DNA of 64,000 nucleotides from Methylobacterium oryzihabitans (GTDB taxonomy: Bacteria > Pseudomonadota > Alphaproteobacteria > Rhizobiales > Beijerinckiaceae): positions 124,001 to 188,000 of the forward strand of contig NZ_SACP01000007.1 in assembly GCF_004004555.2 (NCBI RefSeq), written 5' to 3'. The notes below the pieces were generated by a model that was not told the DNA's origin, did not search any database, and saw nothing but the letters and a program-made list of their open reading frames with translations. Numbering within the stretch: position 1 is the first letter of the stretch; each line of letters begins with the position of its first letter. Shown in pieces: positions 17,015 through 27,000 of the stretch. Both the position numbers and the translations under genes were made by a program.

Positions 17015-18735
17015 GCGACCCTCGTGGGCGTCTGCCGCGTGAGGCTGGCGAGGCGGCCCAGCACCTCGTCGCGCGGGCCGTGCATCTGCACCCGGCCGTC
17101 GTTGAGAACGAGGATGCGGTCGACCGCCGTCAGGGCGCTCGGCCGGTGGGCGATCACCACGGCGATGCCGCCGCGGGCCCGCACGCCCTGGACCGCGGCG
17201 GCGAGCGCCCGCTCCCCCTCGACGTCGAGGTTGGAATTGGGCTCGTCGAGGACGACGAGGAACGGGTCGCCGTACAGCGCGCGGGCGAGGGCGATGCGCT
17301 GGCGCTGCCCGCCCGAGAGGGCGAGCCCGCCGCGCCCGATCAGCGTGTCGTAGCCGGCGGGCAGCCGCAGCACGACCTCGTGGACGCCCGCGGCCTTGGC
17401 CGCCGCGAGCAGGAGCTCGGGATCCGGATCCGCGGCGAACCGGGTGATGTTCTGGGCGATGCTGCCCTCGAACATCTCGACGTCCTGCGGCAGGTAGCCG
17501 AGGGATCCGCCGAGGGTGTCGGGATCCCACTGGTCGAGGGCGGCGCCGTCGAGGCGGATGACGCCGCGGCTCGGCCGGACGAGGCCGACCAGCGCCCGGG
17601 CGAGGCTCGACTTGCCCGAGCCGCTCGGCCCGATGATCCCCAGCGCGTTACCGGGGGCGAGGGCGACGCTGACGTCGTGCAGGACCAGCGTGTCGGTGCC
17701 GGGCGCCGCCAGGGACAGGGCGGTCACGCGCAGGCTCTCGCGCGGCGCCGGCAGCGGCGTCGGCGCCGGAGGTTCCCGCGCGGGCAGGAAGTCCATCAGC
17801 CGGCCCCAGGCCTGCCGCGCCGCCACCACGTTGCGCCAGTTCGCGATGGCGAGATCGACCGGCGCGAGCGCCCGCGCCGACAGGATCGTGGCGGCGAGCA
17901 TGACCCCGGCGGTCGCCTCCTCGCGCACCACCAGGAAGGCGCCGAGCGCGAGGATGCCGGACTGGAGCATCGTGCGCAGGAGACGCGACGCGCTGCCGAA
18001 GCCGATGGCGAGGTCGGTGCTGGCCGCGGCGGCGTCGCGGTTGCGGCGGGCGCGCTCGCGCCACAGGGCGCCCATGGCCTCGCGCATGCCGAGCGCCGTC
18101 ACCAGCGGCGCGGTGCGATGGGCCATGTCGGTGAAGCTGCGCCGCTCCGTCGCCGCCCGCACCGACGCGGCGGCGGGACCGGCGCTGGCCCAGTCGGTGA
18201 GGATCGTCAGGACCGCCAGCACGACGGCTCCGGCGCCGATCGTCGCGCCGATCCAGGGGTGGAACAGGAAGCAGACCGCGATGGTGACCGGGACCCAGGG
18301 CAGGTCGAAGAACGCGGTGAAGGCCGGGCCGGCGAGGAAGCCCCGGATGGTGTCGAGGTCGCGCAGGGCCTGCGGGCCGTCCTCGGTGCAGGGCTGGGCG
18401 ATGCCGCGCACCAGCAGCGTGCGGAACACCCGGTCGCCGAGGCGTTCGTCGATCAGGCGGCCGAACCGCGCGAGGATGCGGGCGCGCAGCACCTCGAACA
18501 GGCCCTGGACCAGGAACAGCACCGCGGCGATGCCGGCGAGCCCGACGAGGGTCGCGATGCTGCGGCTCGGCAGCACGCGGTCGTAGACCTGGAGCATGAA
18601 CAGCGGCGCGGTCAGCATCAGGGCGTTGACGAGGCCGCTCACCGCCGCGACGGTGGCCAGAACCCCCTTGCCGTCCCGGACCACCCCCCAGAACTCCCGC
18701 CTCCTCGCCCGGCGCCGGGCCTCGTCGTCGATCAC
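17011..18735 (-). CDS. Type I secretion ABC permease/ATPase (PrtD/AprD family), GTG start
   Basis: A 574-residue exporter. The membrane domain occupies about residues 20-310 and the ATPase the rest, with Walker A IIGPSGSGKSSLARAL, signature LSGGQRQRIALARALYG and Walker B FLVVLDEPNSNLD. The frame is open far upstream, but no plausible ATG precedes the conserved N-terminus. A GTG at 18735 preceded by GGGAGGAC is the likely start (MIDDEARRRARRREFWGVV). It lacks an N-terminal peptidase C39 domain, so cargo should carry an uncleaved C-terminal signal. The adjacent upstream repeat protein (18801-20825) is the likely cargo. Confidence 0.92.
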   Translation of the reverse strand: MIDDEARRRARRREFWGVVRDGKGVLATVAAVSGLVNALMLTAPLFMLQVYDRVLPSRSIATLVGLAGIAAVLFLVQGLFEVLRARILARFGRLIDERLGDRVFRTLLVRGIAQPCTEDGPQALRDLDTIRGFLAGPAFTAFFDLPWVPVTIAVCFLFHPWIGATIGAGAVVLAVLTILTDWASAGPAAASVRAATERRSFTDMAHRTAPLVTALGMREAMGALWRERARRNRDAAAASTDLAIGFGSASRLLRTMLQSGILALGAFLVVREEATAGVMLAATILSARALAPVDLAIANWRNVVAARQAWGRLMDFLPAREPPAPTPLPAPRESLRVTALSLAAPGTDTLVLHDVSVALAPGNALGIIGPSGSGKSSLARALVGLVRPSRGVIRLDGAALDQWDPDTLGGSLGYLPQDVEMFEGSIAQNITRFAADPDPELLLAAAKAAGVHEVVLRLPAGYDTLIGRGGLALSGGQRQRIALARALYGDPFLVVLDEPNSNLDVEGERALAAAVQGVRARGGIAVVIAHRPSALTAVDRILVLNDGRVQMHGPRDEVLGRLASLTRQTPTRVA

Positions 18736-18800
18736 GCGCGTCCTCCCTTCCGTGGCGCGGGAGAACCCCCACCGGACGGCCGGTGGGGGGTCGGCTCCCG

Positions 18801-20825
18801 TCAGAGGCCGAGCAGATGCAGGACCGGCGTACCGGCATGACCGGTCTGGTCGGCGTGGTGCGTCTCGGCCGGCTGCGCATCGGCGTGACCGCCGAGGTCG
18901 AGGCCGGCCAGGCCGAGATCGAGGCCGGTCCCGCCCGACGCCTCCGCGCCGTCGGCGGCGTGGGCCGTCGGCAGCAGGTCGAGCACCTTGCCCACGAGCG
19001 CGTCCGCTCCGCCGGTCCCGGCCTCCGGGAAGCTGAGGCTGTCGCCGGCGAGGAGATGGGCGCCGGCGAGGCCCGGCTGGTCGGCCGGGACGCCGATCGC
19101 GCTGACCTGGATCGCCTGGGCCGGCGCGGGAGACGGCGAGGCCACCGCGAGGTCGGCGATCGGAGTCGGGGTCGTCGGACCGGCGCCGATCTCGATCAGG
19201 CCGTGATCCGCTGCCCCGCCCCCGAGCAGGCCGGTGACCGGGGCGAGCGGGCCGCCGGGCTGGCCGTCGCCACCGGTCAGCCCGCCGACGATGCCGGTCG
19301 CCCCGCCGACGAGGCCGCCCGCGGCGTCCACCACCGCGCCGGCATCCGCCACCACCGCGCCGACCGCGGCCGGGCCGTTGCCGGCGAGCACCTCGCCCGG
19401 CAGGGCGACGGCGTCGGTGAGAAGGTTGCCGGCCTCGCCGAGATGGCCGAGGCCGACCGTCTCGCCGAGGTGGGTCAGCCCATGCAGGGCGTCGTTGAGG
19501 ATCGGCACGTTGTGGCCGACGGATTCGATGCCCGCATGCAGGTCGAGCACGACGCCGTTGGCGAGATCGCCGACCGGCTGGAGGACGCCGCCCTCGCCGA
19601 GCAGGGTGCCCCCCGTCCCCGCACCGAGGAGCCCCGTCACCGGGGCCAGGACTCCCCCGGCGCCCGCTCCGCCCTCGGTGATCCCGCCGACGATGCCGGT
19701 CACGCCGCCGACGAGGCCGCCCGCGGCGCCCGTCACCGCGCCGAGGTCGCCGAGGACCGGCGCGACGGCGCCGAGCCCGCCGCCGCCCAGGATCTCGCCC
19801 GGCAGGGCGACGGCGTCGGTGAGGAGGTTGCCGGCCTCGCCGAGATGGCCGAGGCCGACCGTCTCGCCGAGGTGGGTCAGCCCGTGCAGCGCGTCGTTGA
19901 GGATCGGGACGTCGTGGCCGATCGACTCGATCCCGGCGTGCAGGTTGAGCACGGCGCTGTTGGCGAGGTTGCCGACCGGGGCCAGGGCGCCGCCCGGGGA
20001 CAGCAGGCCGCCGGTCGCCGCACCGGTCACGCCGTCGAGGAGCGCGTCGGCTCCCGCCAGCACGTGCCCGAGATCGCCGAGGGCGGGCGTCGCGGAGGAG
20101 AGGCCGCCGCCGCTCAGCACCGCGCCCGGCAGGGCGAGGGCGTCGGTCACGAGGTTGCCGGGCTCCCCGACATGCCCGAGCCCGATCGACTCGCCCAGCG
20201 CCGTGAGGCCGTGGACCGGTCCGTTGAGCGGCGACACCTGGTGGCCGGCGCCCTCCAGCGTCGCGTGCAGGCCGAGCACCGTCTGGTTCAGGGCCGGCGC
20301 GGCGATGTCGAGCAAGCCGCCCTGTCCCACGATGCCGTGTCCGGCGACCGGTGCCGCGGCGACGGCCGAGGCGAGCCCTCCGGCCGCCTCGACGACCGCG
20401 CCCGCATCCGCGAGAAGGGGTGCGGCCCCGCCGGGCGAACCGGCTCCCGCGGGCGCCGCCGCGAGATCGCTGACGAGGTTGCCCGCTTCGCCGAGGTGGC
20501 CGAGGCCGATCGTCTCGCCGAGATGGGTGAGGCCGTGGAGCGGAGCGTTGAGCGCGGCGACCTCGTGCCCGGTCGTCTCGAGTTGGGCGTGGGTGTCGAG
20601 AACGAGGCCGTTCGCGACGTCGGCGAGGTTCTGCGGCAGGAGGGTGCCGGCCTCCTGGGTGCCGGCATCGCCGAGCGCCGGCTCGACCACCGTCGCCACG
20701 GGACCGAGGCCCGAAAGCTGACCGCTCGACAACGCCGTCGAGCCGGCGAGAGCGTCGGGGCTGACCAGCCATTCGAGGCTGCGGCCCAGCGGCTGCACCA
20801 TGGACGTCAAGGGAGATGCGGACAT
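18801..20825 (-). CDS. Large repeat protein, probable type I secretion substrate
   Basis: A 674-residue Gly/Ala/Leu-rich protein with no cysteine and no N-terminal signal. It holds four copies of a roughly 58-residue unit (about residues 67-125, 178-235, 287-345 and 419-479) built around LHAGIESVGHNVPILND, ALHGLTHLGETVGLGHLGE and AGNLLTDAVALPGE. Gly/Ala-rich linkers such as GAAGGLVGGVTGIVGG separate them. The C-terminal region turns acidic and Ser/Gly-rich (PEAGTGGADALVGKVLDLLP, then AHAADGAEASGGTGLDLG) and ends PVLHLLGL, which resembles a type I secretion signal. No canonical RTX nonapeptides are present. It lies 65 bases upstream of the exporter on the same strand. Function unknown; adhesin or biofilm matrix protein is inference. 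Confidence 0.8.
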   Translation of the reverse strand: MSASPLTSMVQPLGRSLEWLVSPDALAGSTALSSGQLSGLGPVATVVEPALGDAGTQEAGTLLPQNLADVANGLVLDTHAQLETTGHEVAALNAPLHGLTHLGETIGLGHLGEAGNLVSDLAAAPAGAGSPGGAAPLLADAGAVVEAAGGLASAVAAAPVAGHGIVGQGGLLDIAAPALNQTVLGLHATLEGAGHQVSPLNGPVHGLTALGESIGLGHVGEPGNLVTDALALPGAVLSGGGLSSATPALGDLGHVLAGADALLDGVTGAATGGLLSPGGALAPVGNLANSAVLNLHAGIESIGHDVPILNDALHGLTHLGETVGLGHLGEAGNLLTDAVALPGEILGGGGLGAVAPVLGDLGAVTGAAGGLVGGVTGIVGGITEGGAGAGGVLAPVTGLLGAGTGGTLLGEGGVLQPVGDLANGVVLDLHAGIESVGHNVPILNDALHGLTHLGETVGLGHLGEAGNLLTDAVALPGEVLAGNGPAAVGAVVADAGAVVDAAGGLVGGATGIVGGLTGGDGQPGGPLAPVTGLLGGGAADHGLIEIGAGPTTPTPIADLAVASPSPAPAQAIQVSAIGVPADQPGLAGAHLLAGDSLSFPEAGTGGADALVGKVLDLLPTAHAADGAEASGGTGLDLGLAGLDLGGHADAQPAETHHADQTGHAGTPVLHLLGL

Positions 20826-20879
20826 CGTCTGCTCCTGATGGTTGCACGAAGACGGGAAGAACGATCCGGGACCGTCGAT

Positions 20880-21068
20880 GCGGAACGACCTCAGATTATT
20901 TTCGATTTACGGATCTATAGCTTGATAAATGATATTTGCATCATGTCGGCGAACGGATTTTTGATCTATAAAAATGTGCGACGAAGTGAATGGATGTTCA
21001 TCGTAGAAGACACGGCGAAATCAAAGATCCAGAAAAACTTCGCGATTGCAGCGCAATCGTGCCGTGTT
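20880..21068 (-). promoter_or_regulatory. AT-rich leader upstream of the secretion operon
   Basis: The segment is strikingly AT-rich for this genome (TTATTTTCGATTTACGG, TTGATAAATGATATTTGC, GATCTATAAAAATGTG). It lies directly upstream of the repeat-protein gene on the minus strand and probably contains the promoter of that gene and the exporter. It may also be a target for a xenogeneic silencer. No specific box can be assigned. Confidence 0.4.
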
Positions 21069-21275
21069 CTAGTCGAGTTCGCTCCAGATCTGAAAATATC
21101 CAGACGGTGAGACGAACCAGTATCGTCCGCTCGTCGCGCCGGGACCGTGCCGTGGGAAGGACGTCGCGAGGCTGCGGACGACGCGTTCCGCCTGCTCACG
21201 TCCATCGATGTCGTAGGCCAGGACATATTCGTGCGCGTGCGGATGCACCTCACGGACATGAATGGCGTAGCTCAT
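21069..21275 (-). CDS. Hypothetical small protein
   Basis: A 68-residue protein, MSYAIHVREVHPHAHEYVLA at the N-terminus and SGRYWFVSPSGYFQIWSELD at the C-terminus. The ATG at 21275 has GGAGGAAG a few bases upstream, a strong site. A mixed alpha/beta single-domain fold seems likely from the alternating pattern. No family recognised. Its position before the secretion operon is suggestive only. Confidence 0.55.
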   Translation of the reverse strand: MSYAIHVREVHPHAHEYVLAYDIDGREQAERVVRSLATSFPRHGPGATSGRYWFVSPSGYFQIWSELD

Positions 21276-21687
21276 CGGCTTCCTCCATCATGTGGTTGTA
21301 ATTTCTGTTTCATGTACAACCAGGAGAGGAAAAATCGGTTCTCGGAAAGTGCCCGGGTGGTTGACGAGTCGTTAATGAACGATAAGATTGTCTATATCAC
21401 CCATATCGGTGGCTATTTTCGGTCCGTACTCGGAAGCCGGACGTGAATGAATGTCGGAGTTTGCTCACGCACATGCTTCGTCTGCTCGCGGGGAGATGCG
21501 ATGCGCGGCGGACCGCGCCCAGGTGCGGGGGGCTGGACGGTCGACGTGCGGATCGTCCGTCATCGAAGCCCGCGCAGCCCGGCCGGGGAGCGGCGCGGTG
21601 CCGGCTACGACGGTCGTTCAGCCGACAGCCGCACGAGAACGGAGGGGGTGGCGCCGGACCGGTCGCCCCCGATCGCGGCGCCGGCGT
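21276..21687. other. Intergenic region without a supported gene
   Basis: 412 bases. The left part is AT-rich and includes GGTTGTA (21294-21300) and TACAACC (21315-21321), a 7-base inverted repeat upstream of the 68-residue gene that could be an operator. Open frames to the right on the plus strand have compositional bias like antisense frames and no ribosome sites. I see no RNA gene. Confidence 0.5.
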
Positions 21688-22065
21688 TCACGGCGACCGG
21701 CGTCCCCGGCTCAACCGGGCGACGGAGCGGCAGAGCGCGACGACGTCGGCTCGCTGCTCCGGCTCCAGTTCGCTGTAGTGGCGGAGCAGCTCGATGGCGC
21801 CGCTCGTCTGAAGAAGCGTCCAGGTCTCGTCGTGGGCAGGAGCCGGGCTGAACAGGTCGGAGATCGGAATCCCGAGCACCTCCGCGATCCTGTCGAGGCG
21901 GCCGGCCCCGATGCGGTTGATTCCTCGCTCGTATTTCTGGATCTGCTGGAAGCTGACACCGAGGGCCTCGCCGAGGCCGGTCTGGGACATTCCCTTCGCC
22001 TTGCGAAGCGTCGCGACGCGCTCGCCGACCTTGCGATCGTGGTCCGTGAGAGTGTCCTTGGGCAT
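21688..22065 (-). CDS. XRE-family HTH transcriptional regulator
   Basis: A 125-residue protein. The Cro/CI-type HTH occupies about residues 12-66 (VGERVATLRKAKGMSQTGLG, EALGVSFQQIQKYERGINRI, AGRLDRIAEVLGIPISDLF). The C-terminal tail SELEPEQRADVVALCRSVARL is common in alphaproteobacterial XRE proteins with this architecture. The start MPKDTLTDHDRK at 22065 is chosen because the open frame upstream overlaps a repeat and lacks similarity. Target unknown. Confidence 0.88.
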   Translation of the reverse strand: MPKDTLTDHDRKVGERVATLRKAKGMSQTGLGEALGVSFQQIQKYERGINRIGAGRLDRIAEVLGIPISDLFSPAPAHDETWTLLQTSGAIELLRHYSELEPEQRADVVALCRSVARLSRGRRSP

Positions 22066-22610
22066 CACGTCGTCTCTTGCCGCCGCCGCCTTCTCGGCTC
22101 GTGCGTCGTCCCTCGATCGTGAGCGGGACGGTCCGCCGCCCGATTCGCTCACCGCTCCCGACGCCGCCCGCGCGAACGGCCCGGCGTCGCTCGCACCGTT
22201 CAGCAAGCGGAGCCTCTTGTCCAGATTGCGGCAGCGTCGCCCGTCGATCGGATGCAGGCCGGCGATCGCGACCGGGCGGCCCTCGACGGACTCCCTGCGC
22301 GGCGCTCGACGCGGCGGTCCCTGAAGGCGTACCACCTCAACAAGGCGTTGGATGCCGGGCTCACCCAAAAGCAGGCCTCCGCGGTCATCTCCCCCATCGC
22401 CTGCTGGCCGAACGCCTTTTCGGCAGTTCCCGTGTTCAAGAGCGTTTTCGACGCCGGGCCCGTTGCCGTTTCGTCGCAGATTCTTGTCGCAAAACCGGGG
22501 GATACTTTTGCGAAATCTGCTCAGGGACCGGCTCGACCCGGAGGCTGGCCTCGCCGGAGCGAAGCGGCGCGACATCCGCAGCGGCTTCGCGCCGGCAGCC
22601 GGGACTCGGT
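22066..22610. other. Intergenic region with a family-3 palindrome, no supported gene
   Basis: 545 bases between the XRE gene and the serine hydrolase. Contains the 45 bp palindrome at 22476-22520. A TTG-initiated 79-codon minus frame and a plus frame reading LNKALDAGLTQKQASAVI are open here, but neither has a good ribosome site or a recognisable domain. Confidence 0.45.
22476..22520. repeat. Family-3 45 bp palindrome, copy A
   Basis: GCAGATTCTTGTCGCAAAAC at the left pairs with CTTTTGCGAAATCTGC at the right. The inverse-orientation counterpart lies at 50330-50374 between the SDR and aminotransferase genes, with the same length and arms. Confidence 0.75.
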
Positions 22611-23804
22611 TCAGCGCAGCGCTTCACCTCGGATCTGCCGCGCCAGCATCACGCCGAGGCGGGGGATGCCGCTCTGCGCCCGGCTGGCGCCGATGAAGAT
22701 CGCCAGATCCTTCGACGGGTTGACCGCGATCACGCTGTTGAAGCCGTCGGTGCCGCCGGCCTTCATGAAGACCGGGTGCTGTCCGGCCTCGGGATCACCG
22801 GTCTCGACCTGCCAGGCCATGGCCTGGGCGAAGCTCTGTCCCTCGGGGCGATAGATCGGAGCCATGGCGTCCCGGAACGCCTGGGTGAGGGCGGGCGGCA
22901 CGGGAGCGCCGTTGACCGTGGGGTGACCGAGGGCGGCCTCGCCGAAGGCCAGCATGTCGGCCGCCGTCGAGCGCAGGGCGCCCGCGGCGTACCAGGCGAA
23001 GACCGGCCAGGGCATGACCGGCCGTCCGCCGGGACCGTGGCCCTGGGCGAGGCGGTCGCGCTGCTCCTCCGGTACGCGTATCGCCGTGCTGCCCATTCCC
23101 AGCGGGGCGGTGATCCGACTGTGCACCAGGTCCGCCCACGGTGCGCCGAGCCGCTCGGCGACGAGAATGCCGAGCAGGCCGATGCTGGCATTCGAGTAGC
23201 GGTAGGGCGCCGGCAGCGCGCAGTCGTCCCCGTCGCCGCCCCCCGGCCACCGGGCCACCCAGTCGAGGAAGTCGCGCGCCGTGTAGGTGTCGATGCCCCG
23301 CTGCGCGAGATCGCGCGGGACGTCGGGGGGAAGCTCCGGCATGCCGGATTGGAAATCCGCCAGTTGCAGCGGCGTGATGCGCCCGGTGCAGGCGGAGAGC
23401 CGGCGCTCGGGCATCAGCGACCGGAGCGGGGCCTCGGCCTGCATCCGGCCCTCGCGGAGCGCTTGCGCGAACAGGGCCGTGGTGAACACCTTGGTGATCG
23501 ACCCCACCTCGACGATGGTGTCGGACCCGAAGGGCTGGCCCCCGGTTGCGGCATAGCCGAAGTAGCTGCGCCGTCCCTGCCAGCTCACGCCGACGATCAC
23601 GCCGGGGATCGCCTCCGCGGTCACCGCCTGGCCGACGAGGCGGTCGACGACGGGGCGCAGGGCGTCGGCGTCGCGGTCCGACATCGCAGCCGCCGGGGTG
23701 CTGCGCCACGTCCCACCGTCCTGGGCCGCGGCGGGCGGACCCGCCGCCAGCACGAGCGGCATCAGCCAGTGCCGCAGGTACCGTCCGATCCTCGAACGCG
23801 CCAT
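22611..23804 (-). CDS. Serine hydrolase, beta-lactamase/DD-peptidase (class C-like) family, exported
   Basis: A 397-residue protein. The signal peptide is at about residues 1-28 (RHWLMPLVLAAGPPAAAQ). The nucleophile motif SITK follows VEVGSITKVFTTALFAQAL, and YSN (PYRYSNASIGLLGILVAE) supplies the Tyr-Asn pair. A late GGTDGF segment fits the position of the KTG-like motif but lacks the Lys. Family members include class C beta-lactamases, esterases and D-aminopeptidases; true beta-lactamase activity is uncertain. ATG at 23804 is chosen for its upstream GAGGAGG and the signal peptide. Monocistronic. Confidence 0.87.
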   Translation of the reverse strand: MARSRIGRYLRHWLMPLVLAAGPPAAAQDGGTWRSTPAAAMSDRDADALRPVVDRLVGQAVTAEAIPGVIVGVSWQGRRSYFGYAATGGQPFGSDTIVEVGSITKVFTTALFAQALREGRMQAEAPLRSLMPERRLSACTGRITPLQLADFQSGMPELPPDVPRDLAQRGIDTYTARDFLDWVARWPGGGDGDDCALPAPYRYSNASIGLLGILVAERLGAPWADLVHSRITAPLGMGSTAIRVPEEQRDRLAQGHGPGGRPVMPWPVFAWYAAGALRSTAADMLAFGEAALGHPTVNGAPVPPALTQAFRDAMAPIYRPEGQSFAQAMAWQVETGDPEAGQHPVFMKAGGTDGFNSVIAVNPSKDLAIFIGASRAQSGIPRLGVMLARQIRGEALR

Positions 23805-23863
23805 CCTCGTCGCCTCCTCGTGTCGATCGGGGATCATCCACGTAAGAGTTTTCGAGAACCGTA

Positions 23864-24011
23864 ATACGATTTCGGGTCGGTCGCTCGGCGATCCCAAGCG
23901 ATCGCTCGGCGATCCCAAGCGATCGCTCGGCGATGCGGAAACCGGCCCCGCTCATGCGCCGCGCGGGCTGGTGACACGATGTCCGGAACGGATCGTCCGG
24001 ACATCGCATCA
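23864..24011 (-). repeat. Family-2 interspersed repeat with an internal 21 bp tandem expansion
   Basis: Read on the minus strand it starts TGATGCGATGTCCGGACG and continues through CACCAGCCCGCGCGGC to CGAAATCGTATT. The TGA is the autotransporter stop codon (24009-24011). Unlike other copies it carries a tandem 21-mer TCGCTCGGCGATCCCAAGCG-A at 23881-23901 and 23902-23922 plus a partial third unit. Confidence 0.75.
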
Positions 24012-27000
24012 CATGCGATAGGAGAACGTCAGCATGCCGCCATGGATCGTGGCCCTGTCCGAGAAGCCGCCGTCGTATTGGGCGCGCAGATCGATCGCCT
24101 CGTTCGCGAAGAGCTGCAGGCCGGCGCTGACCCGGGCGGCCGCCCGGTCCTGCGGGACCAGCGTCGTGAAGCCGCCGACGCCCGCCGGCGCTCCGATCAG
24201 CCGCGTCGTCGCGCGCCACGTGTCGCTCGTGCGGATGTCGACGCCGGCCGAGACGAAGCTGCGCAGGACCATCCCGGCATCGAGGTTGGTCCGCAGGCCG
24301 ACTTCGAGGGCCGGCGTGAGGATCGCCGCGGTCTGCGCGGCGGCGTCGTGGCGCAGCCCGAACGCGCCGAGACCCGCCTCGGTGTAGGAGCCGAACCGTG
24401 CGCCGACGACGTCGAGGTTGAGGAAGGGGCGGAGATACAGGGTCTCCGTGCCGATCGTGTAGGCGGCGCGCAGGCGTCCGCCGAGCGTGGTCGGGGTGGT
24501 CGAGCCCGTCGCCAGCCCCCCGACGCCCGGCAGGCCGACGGTGCGCCGCAGATCGACCTGGCCGACCGAACCGAACGCCGCGCCGGTCAGCAGCCAGGGC
24601 CCCTCCTGCCGCTTGAGCGTCAGGACGCCGTGCCCGACGTCGAGCCCGCCGCGCACCCCGTCGCGACCATCGAGGCGGCCGGTCTCGTAGGCCAGCGAGC
24701 CGCCCAGGAACCACCCGGGCGCGAGCTCTCCCTGGCCGCCGATCTGCAGGACCGTGCTGTCGATGCCCATGCGGCCCCGGTCGGCGTCGGCGCCCACGGA
24801 GGTCGTGCGCCCGCCCAGCCGGGCATAGGTGCAGGCTCCCTCGGTGAGGAACGCGGTGCCGGCGGCGAAGACCGGGCAGGACATCGCGGCGTTGGCGACG
24901 AAGGCCGCGTCCTGCGCCCGCTGGGCACCGACCGACAGGACCGAGCGCGGCCCGAGCTGGCCGATCCGCTGCCCGTAATCGCCGGGCGAGGAAGCGGCCC
25001 GGTCGAGGCCGGCGAAGAAGGTGCCGAATTGCGGTGTGCCGGCCGCGAAGACCCGGTCGAGATAGCCCGCCACCGCCTGCCGCCCCGGCGTCAGCGCGAA
25101 GCGGGGATCCGCGAGGCGCGAGCCCGTCGCGACGAGGTCGAAGCGCTGCTCCGCCTCGCCGGCGGAGGGGACCACGGCGAAATCGAACAGCGCCGTGGAC
25201 GCGGCCGACAGGCTGCCCGTCGCCCGGCCCTGGACCGTCAGAACCGGGACCGGGGTGTTGGCGACCACGCTCGCGAGTCTGGCCTGCACCGTGCCCGCCA
25301 GTTGCGCGTCGCCCGTCACGACGAAGCGTCCGGCGGTCCGCGCGGCGAAGTCCGCCTGTGTCGCCAGCCGCCCGGCGGGCGTCTGGACGAAGCTGCCGGC
25401 GATCACGGCCTCGCCGGTCCCGGTGGCGGAGGGCTGGAGCGTGCCGCGGTTCGTCAGGGTGTAGGCGCTGGATCCGAGCGTGGTCGAGCCGGTGATCGTG
25501 CCGTCGTTGAGGACGTTCACGCCCGACCCGCCGGTGTAGTTGATCGCGAGGTTCGACAGGGCCGCGACGCTGGAGCCACCGCCGACGGAGATCGTGTTGC
25601 CCGCGTTCCCGCTCTCGATCCAGAGGCCCGCGCCCTGGCCGCTGCCGCCCGTCACCCGGGCCGGTGCATAGACGCCGAGATTGACCGTCACGGTGTTCGC
25701 GCTGACGGTCTGGCCGTTCACGCTCTGGGCGAACACGCCGACCGCGTTCTCGCCGGTCGCCGAGATGGTGCCCTGCAGGTCGACGAGCACGGTGCCGGCG
25801 AGGCCGCCGCTGCTCGCGCCGCCCATGGAGGCGGCGTAGAACTGCGAGCCGATCGTGGCGAGGCCGCCGCCGCGCCCCACGCTCTGCGCGATGATGCCGA
25901 AGGCGCCGGGGCCGGTGGTGGTGATGCTGCCCAGCGCGGTCACGGAGACGGCTCCGCCGTTGCCGGAACTCGTGCCGAACGCCGGCGGACCGACGAGGGC
26001 GGGCGTGACGCCGGCCTGATAGCCGGTCGCGATGCCGCCGCCGCCGCCCACCGATTGCGCGACGAGGCCGTGCGCCCCCAGCCCCGTCGTGGCGATGCTG
26101 GAGCCTTGCGGCAGTTGGACCGTGACGGGGCCGCCGTTGCCGCTGCCGCCCTGGCCGCCCAGACCCTGCAGGCTCGCGGGGCTGCCGGTCACGTCGGCGA
26201 GGCCGCCGCCGCCGCCGATCGACTGCGCGACCAGGCCGTAGGCGCCCATGCCGGCGGTGCGCAGGTCGAGGATCGGGTTGTCGACCTGGACGCTGCCGCC
26301 GTCGCCGCTGCTGCCCGCCGCGCCCCCGAGCTTGAGCCCGACACTCAGCGACGGGAACCTCGAGACGGTGGCAGCCAGGGTGGAGCCCGCCCCGCCGAGA
26401 CCGCCCCCGCCGCCGATCGACTGCAGCACGATGCCGTGCCCGGCACCGCCGGAGGTCGTGACCGTGACGGGATTGCCGCCCGACGGCTGTTGCAGCCTGA
26501 CGGTATTGCCCGAGCCGGCGGAACCGCCTCCGCCGGCCAATCCGGCGCCGAGGAACAGGAGCCCGTTCGGCTGCACCGTCCCGTCCGCCCCGGTCCCGCC
26601 GCCGCCGCCGATCGACTGGGCCAGGAGACCGACCGACTGGACCCCGCTGCCGGGGCTTCCCCGGCCGGCCGCCCCCGTCGTCACCGACGCGCCGCCGTCG
26701 AGAGTGACGGTGACGGGACCGGCCGAGCCGCCGACACCGCCGCCGCCGCTGGCTCCGAGCGAGACGTTGGACGTCACGAGCGCCGAGCCGATGATGGAGG
26801 ACAGGCTGTTGCCCTCCCCTCCCGCGACGGCGGTCCCGCCGCGGCCGCCGCCGCCGCCGATGGACTGCGCGACGAGCCCCGGCGCGTAGTCGCCGGAGGT
26901 GACGACCCGCCCGCCATGTTCCAGCGTCACCGCACCCCCGCTTCCACCGGTGCCCCCCTTCCCGCCGACGCTCAGGTTCAGGGCCGTCTGGAAGGTGATG

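Noticed and set aside
22200..22439. TTG-started 79-codon minus frame
   Set aside because: No ribosome site, biased composition and overlap with the XRE upstream region.
23881..23934. CRISPR array
   Set aside because: The 21-mers are directly adjacent with no spacers, so it is a simple tandem repeat. No cas genes are present.
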